This document shows, one piece after another, positions 10,260-21,572 of a stretch of 64,000 bases of DNA; the stretch's first letter is position 1; the number at the start of each line of letters is the position of its first letter. Source of the DNA: Ceratothoa steindachneri (taxonomy: Eukaryota > Arthropoda > Malacostraca > Isopoda > Cymothoidae); contig OZ018317.1 of assembly GCA_963969495.1 (NCBI GenBank), positions 221,022,235 to 221,086,234 on the forward strand, read 5' to 3'. Both the position numbers and the translations under genes were made by a program. Under the pieces are notes generated by a model. The model searched no databases. It saw only the letters and a list, made by a program, of their open reading frames with translations, and was not told the DNA's origin.

Positions 10260-10730
10260 ACAATTAAAACAGGTATTTATATGTTAAAACAATAAAAACC
10301 TGGCTAAGGGCATCAAAACTATCATTGTGTCCTTTGTTGAGAGCGTCGTAACGTGTGTAACAGGACTTTTGCAATACCCGGTATGTTTCCGTATCCATGC
10401 ATGTAGAATCAAATTGTTTTCTTTTCTTATAAAGTTATTTCTGTGTCTGCTTGTGTGCTTCTATGTTATTATACATACGCATGTATATTTAAATGAATAT
10501 TTTTATTCAATGGACAAATGCTATACGTATGTAGCCATATGTATAATTTACTTTAGTCAATGAAGAAATGCTCACACGTGTGTATATTTATGTGTTTGTA
10601 AGTATACATAAGTATTTACAGTGCGCATATACATACATACATATACGCCCTGAACCACGCTAATAGCTTGGGTAGGGAATGCTAGTATTTCTTGGTTCTC
10701 TCTGAATCAATTTTGATGAAGCTTTTCCCA
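10260..10730. other. AT-rich unassigned interval
   Basis: AT-rich, with ATGTATAT/CATACATACAT low-complexity words near 10580-10650. It may contain the 3' end of the transposon, but no inverted repeat partner is available to test this. No credible gene. Confidence 0.4.
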
Positions 10731-10732
10731 GG

Positions 10733-11045
10733 GGAGTGAGTGAGGGTGTGAGAGTGTGAGCGTGAGTAAGAGTGAGACAGAGAGAGAGATTCAGAGGGTG
10801 GGAAAACTAGAGGGTATGAGAGAGTGAGAGAGTATGAAAAAGTGAGATTGTGAGAGATAGAGATTGATTGTGTGAGAGAACGAGAGAGAGAGAGAGAGAG
10901 TGAGCATGATTGACATGACAAGGGTTGAGGAAGAGAAAGTGGCTGAGAGAGAGGGTAAGAGGTAGTCTAGGGTGAGAGAGATAGAGAAAGAATGAGAGGG
11001 TCAGAGATAGTAAGAATGTGATAGAAAATTAGAGGGTTTGTGCGT
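10733..11045 (+). repeat. Degenerate purine-rich array (GAGTGTGA/GAGAGA), block 1
   Basis: Plus strand is almost entirely G/A with scattered T, made of GAGAGTGAGAGTGTGA-like words without a fixed period. The minus-strand Ser/Leu/His reading frame here is a product of CTCTCACAC repeats, not a gene. Confidence 0.9.
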
Positions 11046-11064
11046 ATGGCAGATTGATAGTGAA

Positions 11065-12510
11065 AGAACATAAAAAGAACATAAGAAAAGAAGGAGACTG
11101 CAAAAGACCATTCATAACCTACACTTAACAGCTCCTGTCCCAGTCAACACACAAAAGATTTCTTATCAGAGAAAAGTCATCAACATTGTCACCCTTTACA
11201 GGAGTTCGTCAGATCTAATCTACAATATACATAAAATGCCTCCAGAGGATTATGTCCATTCATGCAACCGCAAAATATAATCTCCCCACTCCTTAGAAAA
11301 ATATTTACATATGTACATAAAAAAAGTCAGTCCCATCTAGCAGCTTCATCCATATATTTATCTAATCTATTCTTAAAACTACCCAGAGAGGAGGCTTCTA
11401 TCACATGTCTAGTGAGCCTATTCCATTCATCTACCACACGATTTGTAAACCAATTCCTCCCAATCTCCTTCCTAAACCGATACTTATCAAGCTTAAACCC
11501 ATTGCTACGTGTCCTGTCATGTTCACTAAGTATAAAAACCTTACCCAGATCCCCTTTATTATATCCTTTTACCCATTTGAAGACTTCAATCAATTCCCCT
11601 CTGACTCTTCTCCTTTCCAATGTATGCAGATTTAGTTTTAAATTGTATATTGTAGATGCATGATCTGACAAAATCCTATGGATGCATTATGTGGGTGGGA
11701 TTTGATGGATACGGATGACCTTTGATAGGCCCTTGTGGCTTTTGTCATCTGTGAAATTATGTTATGTAAGTTCCTTAGCCCACCAATCATCTTTGTCATC
11801 CTTCTCTGCACAGACTCAAGCAAATCAATATCCTTCCTATAATATAGTGACCAAAATTGTACTGCATAGTCTAGATGAGGCCTAACTAGCGCCAGATACA
11901 GTTTTAGAATGACTTCAGCACTCTTATTGCTTACACTCCTCCTAATGAATCCCAATATCCTATTAGCTTTATTCTTAGCATTTAAGCATTGCTTTCTAGG
12001 ACGAAGGTCTGAACTTACCAAAACACCCAAGTCCCTCTCACAATCGGTCCTCCCTAAAATTCTCCTATTTAATTTATAACTATTCAATGGATTATTTCTA
12101 GAAACCTATACTAAGTACACTACATTTGTCTATGTTAAACTTCATTTGCCATTTGTCTGCCCAATTGGACAGAATGGTCAATTCCTCCTACATTACAACA
12201 GCATCAGAATCAGCCCTAATGGCCCTACCTAGCTTAGTATCATCAGCAAATTTACTCAGGTCACTACTTATACCCATGTCAAGATCATTAATATAAATTA
12301 AGAATAGCAAGGGACCCAAAACAGATCCTTGCGGAACTCCACTGCTAACACCCCCCCACTCAGATTTAACTCCATCTATACTAACTCTTTGCTGTCTGTC
12401 ACCAAGCCATTACTGAATCCACCTAAATATACTGTCATCGATCCCGTGTGCTTTAACTTTGCTCAGAAGCCGTAAGTGTGGCACTCGATCAAAAGCCTTA
12501 CTAAAGTATG
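11065..12510 (-). mobile_element. CR1/L2-like non-LTR retrotransposon, 5' truncated
   Basis: On the minus strand this encodes the second half of a CR1/L2-type reverse transcriptase. The order is [40 protein letters not shown], the active-site box FADDTK, DKWQMKFNIDKC, then ERDLGVLVSSDLRP, LALVRPHLDYAVQFWS, and a C-terminal RRRVRGELIEVFKWVKGY region. The last ORF ends at 11327. Stops (for example within the segment after ADSDAVVM) and frameshifts at about 12090 and 11650 show decay. The 5' side breaks off at the first catalytic block near 12505, as usual for 5'-truncated LINEs. The 3' UTR runs to repeated GAACATA words near 11065-11085, next to purine-array block 1. Confidence 0.85.
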
Positions 12511-12684
12511 AAGAACATGGGCTTTGCTTTGGGGGTGGTAACTAGTAGTTCGTAGATGAAAGGAGCCAAGCACTGACATGAGTGCATCCCATTGGTGGGA
12601 TTCAAATTGGCTGCCACGATCAGTCATGATCGTTGAGGGATCACGAAAACGAGCAACCCGCGTTTAGACGAATGCCCAAGTGAC

Positions 12685-14515
12685 TGGATGAGAGGGAAAG
12701 AAAGAAAGAGAATTTGAGGTTGGGATAGAGAAATAGTGTTAAACAGAGAGGGAGAAAAAAGAGTGTGAATATGTGAGGAGAGTGAGAGTTTGAGGGAGTG
12801 TGCGTGTGTGGAAGAATGCGTGTATCAAAGAAAGTGGGAGCAAAACAGTGAGTGTGTGAAAGAAAGAACGGTAGTGTGTACCAGCAAGGGACAGTGAGAG
12901 GGCGAGTGAAAGTGTGAGAGAGTGTCAATATGTGAAAGCTAGTAAGAGTTTAAAGGATTATGTATGTGAGTGTGTGTGTGTGTGAAATAGAATTTGAGAG
13001 AGAAAGAATGTCAGTGGGAATGTGAGTGCAAGATAGAGATTGATTGTGTGAAAAAGAGTGCGAGTAGGAAAGAGAGAGTGTAAAAGTGAACGTTTGAGTG
13101 AGGATGAGCGAGAGTGAAGGGGAGAGAATGAGTAAATGATAGTTGAGAGAGAGTGATAGATAGAGAGTGTGAGTCCGTGATTGTCTGAGAGAGTGAGATG
13201 ATTGATAGAGTTATAGAGATTTAGAAGGTGCGGGATTGAGAGAGAGCGAGACGCTGAGAGAATGTGAGAGGTTGAAAGAGAGAGTGTAAGCGGGTATGAA
13301 AGAATGAGCTAGTGAGAGTAAAAAAAATAGAAGGAATGATTGGCGGTAGACAGTGAGAGAGAGGGTAAGAAGGCAAGCGATATAGGCAGAAGCTGAGAGA
13401 GTGAGAAAGTGGGTTAAAAGAAGTTGAGAGAGAATGAGGTGAACATAGAGTAAGAGTGTGAGCCAGAATTTGATAGAGTAAGAGGGTGAAAGATAGTTAG
13501 AGGATGAAAGAGATTGAGGTTGTGAACGATAAAGTGCGAGTGAAGGAGAGTGAGTGTGTAAATTGTAGTGTAAAATCGATTGAAAAATTGAAAGAGAGTG
13601 AGTGATAGGTTGGGTGAGAGTGAGAGGGGCAATTTGTGTGATATAAAGTGAGACTGTGTTTGGGAGTGAGATATAGTTTATGTGATATTGAGTGAGATTA
13701 TACTTAGGGGAAGGAAAGAATCTGAAAAAGAACTAGATTGTGAGAAAGTGAGACTGTGTTTGTCAGAAGGAGTGAGAGTGTGTATGAGAATGTTTGAATG
13801 TGTGAGAGAGTGTTAGAGTTAGAGAGATTGTGGAAGAGAGAGCAAGAGTATGCCAGCTAGTCTGAAAAAGATTGAGAATTTGCGAGTGATACTCTGGGAG
13901 AGAGTGAATTGGAGAGTGAGAGTGAGAGATAGAAAATTAGTTTTGAGTGAGTAAGCGTGTGTGAGAGAGATTGAAAATGTTCGGGTGATACTGTAAGAGA
14001 TAATGAATTGGAGAGTGAGAGTGTGAAATAGAAAATGAGTGTTGAGAGAATAATCTTGTGTGAGAGAGATTGAGAAGGTGTGATAGTTAGTATGGGAGAG
14101 AGTGTGAGTGTAAGAGAGAGATTGCGATTGTGTGCTAGATAGAGTGAGGATGTAAGTGAGAAAGTGTGAATGAGATTAATAGTCTGAAAAAGAGAGTGAT
14201 TATGGGAGTTTTCTGAGAGGAAGAGCGATCATGAATAGAGGAACTGAAAATGTGCTAGAGTCACAGGTCGGGAGTTTTAGTGTGTAAGAGAGGGCGAGAT
14301 TGACAGAGGTACTGTGGTAGAGAGATCCTATATGAGTGAGAAAGTGTTATTGTGAAAGAGTAATACTGTGAAGTGTCAAGGTGGGAGAGAATGTGAGAGT
14401 GTGAGTCAGATAGTTTGAGAGAAATATAGATATTGAGAGTATCAGCTACTGAAGTGTGAGAGTGAAAGCAGGAGACTATAAGCAATAGAGTTATTGTGTG
14501 AATGAGAGTTACAAG
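12685..14515 (+). repeat. Degenerate purine-rich array, block 2
   Basis: About 1.8 kb of GAGAG, GAGTGTG and GAAAGAG words with no strict unit length. On the minus strand this is a polypyrimidine tract. Several apparent Ser/Leu/His-rich ORFs in it are artefacts. The repeat purity is lower than in a young microsatellite, so the array is old or was built from a mixed unit. Confidence 0.9.
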
Positions 14516-14521
14516 GAGTTA

Positions 14522-15412
14522 CAAGAAAAGAAAGTACCCTAGGAGACCTTACGGTCCATTCAAAGAGGGTACCTTTGGACTAGCAATTGAGTAGGCACAT
14601 AGCTGCTCAATTGTTTTGCGTCCCTGAACGGCCACTTTTCAAGACTTTGTCTAGTCTTGACTTGAACTGGTCAACAGATTCACTGTTGACAACTTCCACT
14701 GGAAGTGCGTTCCACTTACCGCAAATACTGTAGGTGAAAAAATTTTCACACAGATTGCGGTTGTAACGCTTCAGTTCAAGTTTGAAGCCGTGATTGCGCG
14801 TTCTGTTCTCACTCAGTGTGAAAATATCCCGGTAGTAAACATTGTCAAACCCTCGAAGTTTTTTGAAAACTTCAATGAGCTGACCACGCAGTCTACGGGT
14901 TTCCAGCGAGAACAGATTTAATTCCCTTAGTCTATCGTCATAACTTTTATGTCGGATAGAGGAAATCAGTTTGTTTGCCCTAGCTTGTACGCGTTCTAAC
15001 CTTGCGATGTCCTTTCGAAACGAAGGACTCCAAAATTGTACGGCATACTCCAGGTGCGGCCGAACGAGGGAGTTGTACAGACAAAGTACTATCTCCTTGT
15101 TACGGTATCCAAACTGGCGCTTTATGTACCCTAACATCCTTTGGGCTTTCTTCTCTGCCTCGATGCACTGTTTTGAGTCCTCGAGGTCGCTAGTGATAGT
15201 AACACCCAAGTCCTTCTCAGTGTCACTCGATTCAAGGGCAGTTCCCTTAAGGAAGTACTGAGATTGGGGGTTTCTGTGGCCGATATGCATTACTTTGCAT
15301 TTGTTCACGTTGAAAGGCATTTGCCTTGCCATATGTCCGACCACTCCCCAATCCTTTGAAGGTCCTCTTGGAGGCTGGCAGTGTTTCCTTCCTTTACCAC
15401 ATTGATACCAAG
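14522..15412 (-). mobile_element. CR1-like LINE copy A, 5' truncated, within purine array
   Basis: Minus-strand RT C-terminus, with the coding part from about 15340 to the stop at 14607. It begins at the end of the RT (MPFNVNKCKVMHIGHRN), then EKDLGVTITSDLEDSKQC, IVLCLYNSLVRPHLEYAVQF, KDIARLERVQARANKL, and the tail RRLRGQLIEVFKKLRGF with NALPVEVVN. The frame is open through the whole element portion, which suggests a fairly recent copy. The 5' break at 15412 joins directly to the purine array. The 3' UTR ends in short CTTGTAACTC-like repeats near 14522. It is over 90% identical by eye to the 3' part of the copy at 16757-19050. Confidence 0.9.
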
Positions 15413-16755
15413 TGATAGAAAGTGAGGATGTTTGAGAGGGCGCGAGTGTGTAACAGATAATGTGAGAGAGCTTGAAAGCATATGAGAAAGATTGAGGGTG
15501 TAAAAAGAAAGAGTATGTGAGAGAAAATAAGTGTGAAAGAAGTTGAGAATGAGGGACAGAGAGAGGGAGAGTGAGAGTATGGGAAAGCGATTGAGTGTGA
15601 GAGAGTCTTATAATGAGAGAGAGCATGAGAGAGTGAAAGTGTGATCAAAGGAGATTGGCCGTGTAAAAGAGATGTTATGAGAGAGATAGATAGTGTGGGT
15701 AGAAAGTGAAAGTGTGTGAGAGAGAGAGAAAGTGAGAATGTAAGAGATTTTAAAGAGAGTTTGAATTGTTAGCAAGACAAGGTGTTAGTGAGAGAGTAAG
15801 AGTGGATATGAAAGAGACTGAGGGTCTGTGTGAAATTGGGAGTTAGAGAGAAAGTGAGTATGTGAGACAGAGTATTTGAAAGTGATAGTTTGTAAGAGAT
15901 AGTGATAGTGTATGAGAAAGGGTGAGTTTGCAGGGGAGTGAGGGTGGAAGAGAGAGTTTGAGACAGAGTGAGATTCTGAGAGAGTGTATGAGACAGAGTT
16001 AAAGCGTGAAAAAGAGTGAGTGTGATAGTGCGTGTGTTAATATATAGAAGAGAGGGAGAGTTTGTGAGTGATAGGGAGAGTGTGTCTGAGAGAGAGTGAG
16101 AGAGTGATAAAGAATAAAAGGGTGATATAGAGTGATCGTTTGAGAGACAGGGAAGAAATAATAAGATTTTGATGAAAAGTGTGTGATAGTGTGAGGGATA
16201 GTGATTGACAGCGTGAGAGAGAGGGTGAGATTAAGTGAGACATGAGAAAGACTGTAAGAGTTAGAGACAGGCTGATAAGGTGCCAGATAATGAGAGAGGG
16301 AAAGGAGTGATATGGTGAGAGAGAAGACTGTGAGTGAGAGAGAGAGGTTGAGCGAGAGAGAGTTTGAGTATGAAAGACTGCAACTGCGCGAGAGAAACAG
16401 AGAGATAGAGCGTATTGCTTAAGTGAAAGGGAGAGAAAGGGTGGGTGTGTGATAGGGATTGGGAGTATGACAGAGCGAGTGAGAATGTAGGAGCTAGTAA
16501 GCGGTGGTGTGATAAAGTAAAAGATAGTGTATGTGAGATAAATGAGAGAGCTAGAGATTGAGAGTGTGAGAAGGAGAGATAGTATTTGAGAAAGAAGGAC
16601 TGTGCGAGAGACTTAGTAGAGTGTGTATGTTCGAGTGTTGGAGAGAGTGAGAGCATGAAAGTACGAGAGACTGAAAGTGTTAGAGAGAATGAGTATGTGT
16701 GAGAGAGAGAGAATGCATTGCAGTATATGAGACGGTAAAAATGTGTAAGAGAGTA
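15412..16755 (+). repeat. Degenerate purine-rich array, block 3
   Basis: About 1.3 kb of GAGAGTGAG/GTGTGAGAG words, the continuation of block 2 after CR1 copy A. The 182-residue minus-strand ORF (16261-16809) is Ser/Leu/His low complexity and is not accepted as a gene. Confidence 0.9.
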
Positions 16756-16936
16756 ACAACAAGGACAAGGAGTAACAACAAGGAAAGAAGGTACCCTAAG
16801 AGACCTCATGGTCCATTCAAGGAGGGTACCTTTGGACTAGCAATCGAGCAGGCACATGGCTGCTCAATTGTTTTGCGTCCCTAAACGGCCACTTTTCAAG
16901 ACTTTGTCTAGTTTTGACTTGAACTGGTCAACAGAT

Positions 16937-18004
16937 TCACTGTTGACAACTTCTAATGGAAGTGCGTTCCACATACCGCAGATACTGTAGGGGAAAAAAT
17001 CCACAGAGATTGCGGTTGGAACGCTTCAGTTCAAGTTTGAAGTCGTGATTGCGCGTTCTGTTCTCACTCAGTGTGAAAATATCCCGGTAGTAAACATTGT
17101 CAAACCCTCGAAGTTTTTTGAAAACTTCAATGAGCTGACCACGCAGTCTACGGGTTTCCAGCGAGAACAGATTTAATTCCCTTAGTCTATCGTCATAACT
17201 TTTATGTCGGATAGAGGGAATCAGCTTGGTTGCCCTGGCTTGTACGCGTTCCAACCTTGCGATGTCCTTTTGAAACGAAGGACTCCAAAATTGTACGGCA
17301 TACTCCAGGTGCGGCCGAACGAGGGAGTTGTACAGACAAAGTACTATCTCCTTGTTACGGTATTCAAACTGGCGCTTTATGTAGCCTAACATCCTTTGGG
17401 CTTTCTTGTCTGCCTCGATGCACTGTTTCGAGAACTTGAGGTCGCTAGTGATAGAAACACCCAAGTCCTTCTTAGTGTCCCCTGATTCAAGAGCAGTGCC
17501 CTTAAGGATATAATGAGATTGGGGGTTTCTGTGGCCGATATGCATCACTTTGCATTTGTTCACGTTAAAAGGCATTTTCCACGTGTCCGACAACTCCCCA
17601 ATCTTCCCAAGATCTTCCTGCAAGCGGGCAGTATTTCCATCCTTTGCAACGTTCATACCAAGCTTGGTATCGTCGGCAAATTTGGAAATCTTCGCAACCA
17701 TGTCACCGTCCATGTCGTTGACGTAGATGATGAATAGTAGTGGTACCAGGACAGAACCTTGAGACACTCCGCTAGTAAAGGGCACCCACTCAGAAGACTG
17801 TCCATTTACCACCACCCGTTGCCGTCTGCCACTTAGCCAGTTCTCGATATAGCCGGCTACCTTTCCGTCTATGCCCAGCGCTCGCACTTTCCGGAGAAAG
17901 CGGCGGTGTGGTACCTTATCAAAGGCTTTCTGAAAGTCTAGGTAGACCACATCCACCGCCTTGTCCCGATCGTGCTCACTGAAAACGAAGTGGAAGAATT
18001 CCAC
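16937..18004 (-). pseudogene. CR1-like reverse transcriptase, catalytic and C-terminal part
   Basis: This frame holds the RT core: VDVVYLDFQKAFDKVPHRRF (first catalytic Asp), then SGVSQGSVLVPLLFIIYVND, where the usual PQG is SQG, and the active-site box FADDTK. The thumb and C-terminal region follow (KDLGVSITSDLKFSKQC, NSLVRPHLEYAVQFWSP, RRLRGQLIEVFKKLRGF). The protein would copy the LINE RNA at the nicked target. The end is shifted relative to copy A (NLCGFFPLQYLRYVERT) by a small deletion near 17000. The N-terminal continuation lies at 18013-18528 in another frame, separated by one frameshift around 18030. It is the best-preserved RT in the window. Confidence 0.9.
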
Positions 18005-18012
18005 AAGGTTCG

Positions 18013-19000
18013 TCAGGCATGACCGTTGCCTTCTGAAGCCGTGCCGGAACTCCTCTGTAGCAGGTTTGACTCTAAATACGACGTCACTTTGTCCACCATG
18101 ATGCTTTCCATGAGTTTACCGAGTATTGAAGTCAGACTGATAGATCGGTAGTTCAACGGTTGGTTACGGTCTCCTTTCTTGAAGATAGGAGTCACCTCTG
18201 CCTCACGCCAGTCTCCAGGAACGCATTTGGTCTGGATTGACATGTTGAAGATTGCGCTCAGGTGTCGTGACACTTGATCGCGCACTTCTTTCAACACTTT
18301 AGGTAGAAACCCATCTGGGCCAGGTAACCTATTCGTCATTAGTTCAGTGGTCTTCTTTTGTATTTCCCCTTCGGTGAAGTCCATATCCTCCAGCTTTTCC
18401 CCCCGAGTAGGAATCCATTTGCTAGTGAATGGGACCACACTCTTTAGTAAAAACTGAAGATGAAGAGAAGTAGTCGTTGAGGAGGTTAGCATTTTCTGCA
18501 TCTGAATGCCTTCATGCCCCCTCCTCATTTTTCAAAGGGCCAATGGTTCGACGGATTGGTTTACGGCTGTTTACATATCCAAAGAACTCCTTGGGATTCT
18601 CTTTACAGAGTCTCGCCAGTCGGAGTTCCTCAGACCGCTTAGCCGCCCTTATGCTGGACTTCACTCTCCTAGCTAGCCTCCGGTATTCGTCAAAGTCACC
18701 CGAGATCTTCGATTGCTGGTACACAGTTCTCTTCTCCCTAAGCAGTTGGCCGATTTCTCGATTAAACCACTTTGGTTGAACAGAAAACCGACGGGGGCAT
18801 TTGAGAGGGATGAAACGCGATTGAAGACTCATGAATGTGGTTTTGAAACTATTCCACGAGTCTTCAACAGCATCGCACACTTCTAGCCTCACGCCAGTCA
18901 GTCCAGCACGAAGGCTTGCAAAGTCTGCTCTTCTCAAGTCAAGTTTCTTTGGTGACTGGCAACAGACCTTACCTTCGATGTTTCAGAGTGGGCCTCTAAG
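18013..19000 (-). pseudogene. CR1-like LINE ORF2, linker and RT N-terminal part
   Basis: Two frames on the minus strand. The upstream one (18937-18512) is the region between endonuclease and RT: FSVQPKWFNREIGQLLREKR, KSSIRAAKRSEELRLARLCK and KEFFGYVNSRKPIRRTIGPL. The downstream one (18528-18013) starts the RT: LPGPDGFLPKVLKEV, SRHLSAIFNMSIQTKCVPGD, WREAEVTPIFKKGDRNQPLN, YRSISLTSILGKLMESIM. A 1-nt shift near 18520 and another near 18030 separate these from each other and from the catalytic part. Order and spacing match CR1/L2 ORF2. Confidence 0.85.
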
Positions 19001-19059
19001 CCACTCCAAATGAGATCAAAACGTAGTCTACGCAGAGGGTAGAGAGAACATCTGATAGC

Positions 19060-19505
19060 ACCGAGGTTTTACTGTGGATACTTAAGTCAAAGCGAGTTAC
19101 ACTGATGACACTTCCCTACGGAACTTCCTCTTCCTGTCATTTTGGGCCAAAAAGAGTTACCCCCATCCCTACGCGAATTCTACAATCTCGCAGAAACTCA
19201 AGCACGAACATTGGGAGGTTTCCACTCGCACCCATGCTGTCGAGGGTCTCCATGATGCCGTATTACCATGCTATATCGTAGGCTTTCTCAAGATAAAAAG
19301 AATCGTGGCGAAGGGGTCGGAAATTGCGATTCCAGCCAGAGAAGAGTAACCGACGTGGAGTGTGTACTTTGCGAAAGGCACACTGTGATAAAAAATGGCA
19401 GTCTCCAATGTCTAAGAAATAAACTAGTTTAATATTTACCAATTTTTTGCACAACAGAATAGAAGAGAAATCAGGCAGAAAAAGAAAAGTAAGCACAGTA
19501 ACCAT
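19060..19505 (-). pseudogene. Family J (Jockey-group, RNase H-bearing) LINE, RT fragment
   Basis: Minus-strand translation gives RT blocks of a second, unrelated LINE: CHFLSQCAFRKVHTPRRLL, DSFYLEKAYDIAW (equivalent to FDLEKAYDTTW, first catalytic Asp region), YGIMETLDSMGASGNLPMFV, and, after one stop, QEEEVP followed by a stop and GSVISVTRFDL (the VPQGS block). It is truncated exactly where CR1 copy B begins (about 19055), so the YADD box is missing. The clade is inferred from the motif pattern; Jockey or a close relative is likely. Confidence 0.7.
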
Positions 19506-19509
19506 TAGC

Positions 19510-20120
19510 CACGAATCGGAAGGCTAAAAAAAGCCCATGCATCGCAGACCCAAATGTCGAAGCTAGCGTACAGGATATCTTCCGAAACACGGGCGGTATC
19601 CACACAGGATGCTAAAGCATAGCGCCTCTCCTCCTCAAAAGGTTGAGGAATGTTTTCCTACCTCTGTAGTAAAATCTAGTGTGCGGCCTTCAGTCCACCT
19701 AGAGGATAACTGGGGGTTCTCTCTCGAACTTGCACCGGAATTCAAACACGGAGAAATCGTTCAGAGATTGCTAATAGCTCATGTATGTACATATATCGCT
19801 TCTCTCTAATGGCCGTCTCATACTAGTCTGACGCTCAAGTGAGCGGACGACATGTAAAACAGCCAAACGTTCTAGTACTACTAGTTAGGTTAATGGCAAG
19901 AGATAAACGGCCTCATTAACCAAGCTAAACACCTAAACTGAGCTAGAGAAATCAGTAATGTGAAATGAATGCATGCCACATCGCCGCCTCGGCGGCGGCC
20001 CATTAAATAATATTCAGATAGGAAAGTGATGAATATCATGATAGTCGTTTCCTACCTTCCACCCCAAATCAGGCTGTGCATCCGGAGAGCGCAAGGAACG
20101 AGTTCCCTCGTTCCTTGAAG
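19510..20120. other. Interval between family J pieces
   Basis: No gene recognised. The moderately GC-rich part around 19540-19760 may be LINE-derived. The run CGCCGCCTCGGCGGCGGCCC at 19982-20001 is a short GC-rich imperfect palindrome. Confidence 0.35.
20092..20117. repeat. Perfect 11-bp stem inverted repeat
   Basis: CAAGGAACGAG and CTCGTTCCTTG separated by TTCC. It lies at the downstream edge of the family J ORF1 region. Confidence 0.7.
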
Positions 20121-20122
20121 AT

Positions 20123-21100
20123 TCATGACTTTCCAAGGCCACTGTTCAGCCTTGGGCAGTGGCGATAGAGACGAAGATCCCTTGATGAGTCTCTCATTTC
20201 AAGGGGTCCAATTAGAAGAAGTAGGTGCTGATCTCGCGACCACCTTCTGATGGGTTGCCTCCACGGAAACGTCAGTTGGGGAGGTGGGAGTAGTTTTAGC
20301 TGGGGCAAGACGCGAGGCTCGTGATGCCGTGAGTTTCGCCAGAGTGGTGCCAGGGAGAAGTAGAACCGGCAGGAGAGTTCCGAATGGGCGAGTTGTCTAT
20401 CCTGCTCCTCTGCCTGAAGGGGACAGGAGTTGGTGCTTCTGCCACCGAGATTCATGAGAAGTCCAAGGTCACACATGTGTAGATACGACCAGTTCTTTGG
20501 TCTTTTGAAAATAGATTCAGTTCGCATCCTGGACGACCGGGACCTCTATCTCGAAGAGATATGAGTCACATTGATTCGAGGAAGCAGGGTACGGCATTCC
20601 GCAAATCACACGCTTGGCTTTACACAATACAGCTTTATCCTGTAAGGCTTCGAATGCCTTAATATGGTTGCTATACCAGCCAGCTCGTAACGACTCAGAG
20701 AGCCTGTCACGATCGAACGTGCCGAAGATTGTAGGTGTGGGACTCGAGCCCTTCCTTATTTTCTCAACACGTTCAACCTTTATCTCTCCCTGGTCAGCTA
20801 GCTATTATGTGATATTTCATTAGGAGTTCTCACCGATTTCTAAGGAATGTGTGACTACTCCTTTTACGAAGGTCATGGTAGAGTGCTGTGTAACTTGTAT
20901 AGCCAAGCCATCGACTGTCCGAAGAGCACTCACAATCACCGCCTGGATAGGCTCCGCCGCATTCAAAAGAAAAGGCCCCGTCCGAGAAACGGTTGACCTT
21001 CGGTTTCCCAGCAAGAGAGCGAGAACCCTAGCTAATTCCTGACCCTGATGGAACACATGTCCAGTTGAAAGCATGTTTCCTCCCAGCAGTCAAATGAATA
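20123..21100 (-). pseudogene. Family J LINE, 5' UTR and ORF1 N-terminal region
   Basis: This block is homologous to 51460-52370 in the same orientation. Shared words include ACGCTTGGC.TTACACAATACAG, GTGGGACTCGAG, ACTACTCCTTTT.ACGAAG and AGTAGAGTGC-like sequence. ORF1 would start at 20527 with MRTESIFKRPKNWSYL, matching MWTESLFERQKKLVLL at 51859. The predicted protein is Pro/Arg/Leu-rich without a motif I recognise. The part 20530-21100 would be the 5' UTR. The ORF on 20820-21074 is inside the UTR and probably not coding. Confidence 0.55.
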
Positions 21101-21287
21101 ATCAGGAAACGTTTGGAGATAGGTGGCTCTCGATGAGGGGTTCCGACGTCCCCGAGACTTCATCCTTTTTTAATTGGCTGTTTCCACCAATTGAGGGCAC
21201 TCGGGTTATTACCGAGTTGCCAAGTGACCTATCCGTCTCCGCCCCCTTCCGTAAGGATAGGAATCCCTACTCTTTCTATTCTTTTGT

Positions 21288-21572
21288 GAGAGTGTGTGAG
21301 AGAGAAATTGAGAGTGTGATAGAATGAGAATCTGAGAGAGAAAGTCTAAGTGAGTTTTTGAGTGTGTGAGGGAGTGGGAGTGTGTGAGAGATTGAAAATG
21401 CGGAAGAGAAATGAGAGAGAAGGAGGGAGTGAGAGACAGTGAGTGTGTGAATGAGTGTGCGTGAGAGAGTGGATGTGTGTTAAGTAAAGTGAGTTCTTAT
21501 GAGGGACATTGTGTGTGATAGGTGTGTGAGTGCAAGTATTTGTTTAAAAGAGTGAGGGTGTGATAGAGTGAG
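21288..21572 (+). repeat. Degenerate purine-rich array, block 4
   Basis: About 290 bp of GAGAGTGTGAGAG words, same type as blocks 1-3 but 4.5 kb to the right, between two pieces of family J LINE. Confidence 0.85.

Larger units (their letters stand above)
16757..19050 (-). mobile_element. CR1-like LINE copy B, endonuclease missing
   Basis: A longer copy of the same family as 14522-15412, with the segment before the RT, the full RT and the 3' UTR. The 3' end carries tandem CCTTGTTGTTACT-type words (16757-16790), as in CR1/L2 elements that end in short repeats. The 5' end falls at about 19050, where sequence of another LINE (family J) begins, so the APE endonuclease is lost. The whole is in the same orientation as the neighbouring LINE copies. 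Confidence 0.9.

Noticed and set aside
12641..16809. Ser/Leu/His-rich minus-strand ORFs (for example 16261-16809, 15394-15648, 12641-12928)
   Set aside because: They are translations of CTCTCACAC low-complexity DNA and have no domain structure.
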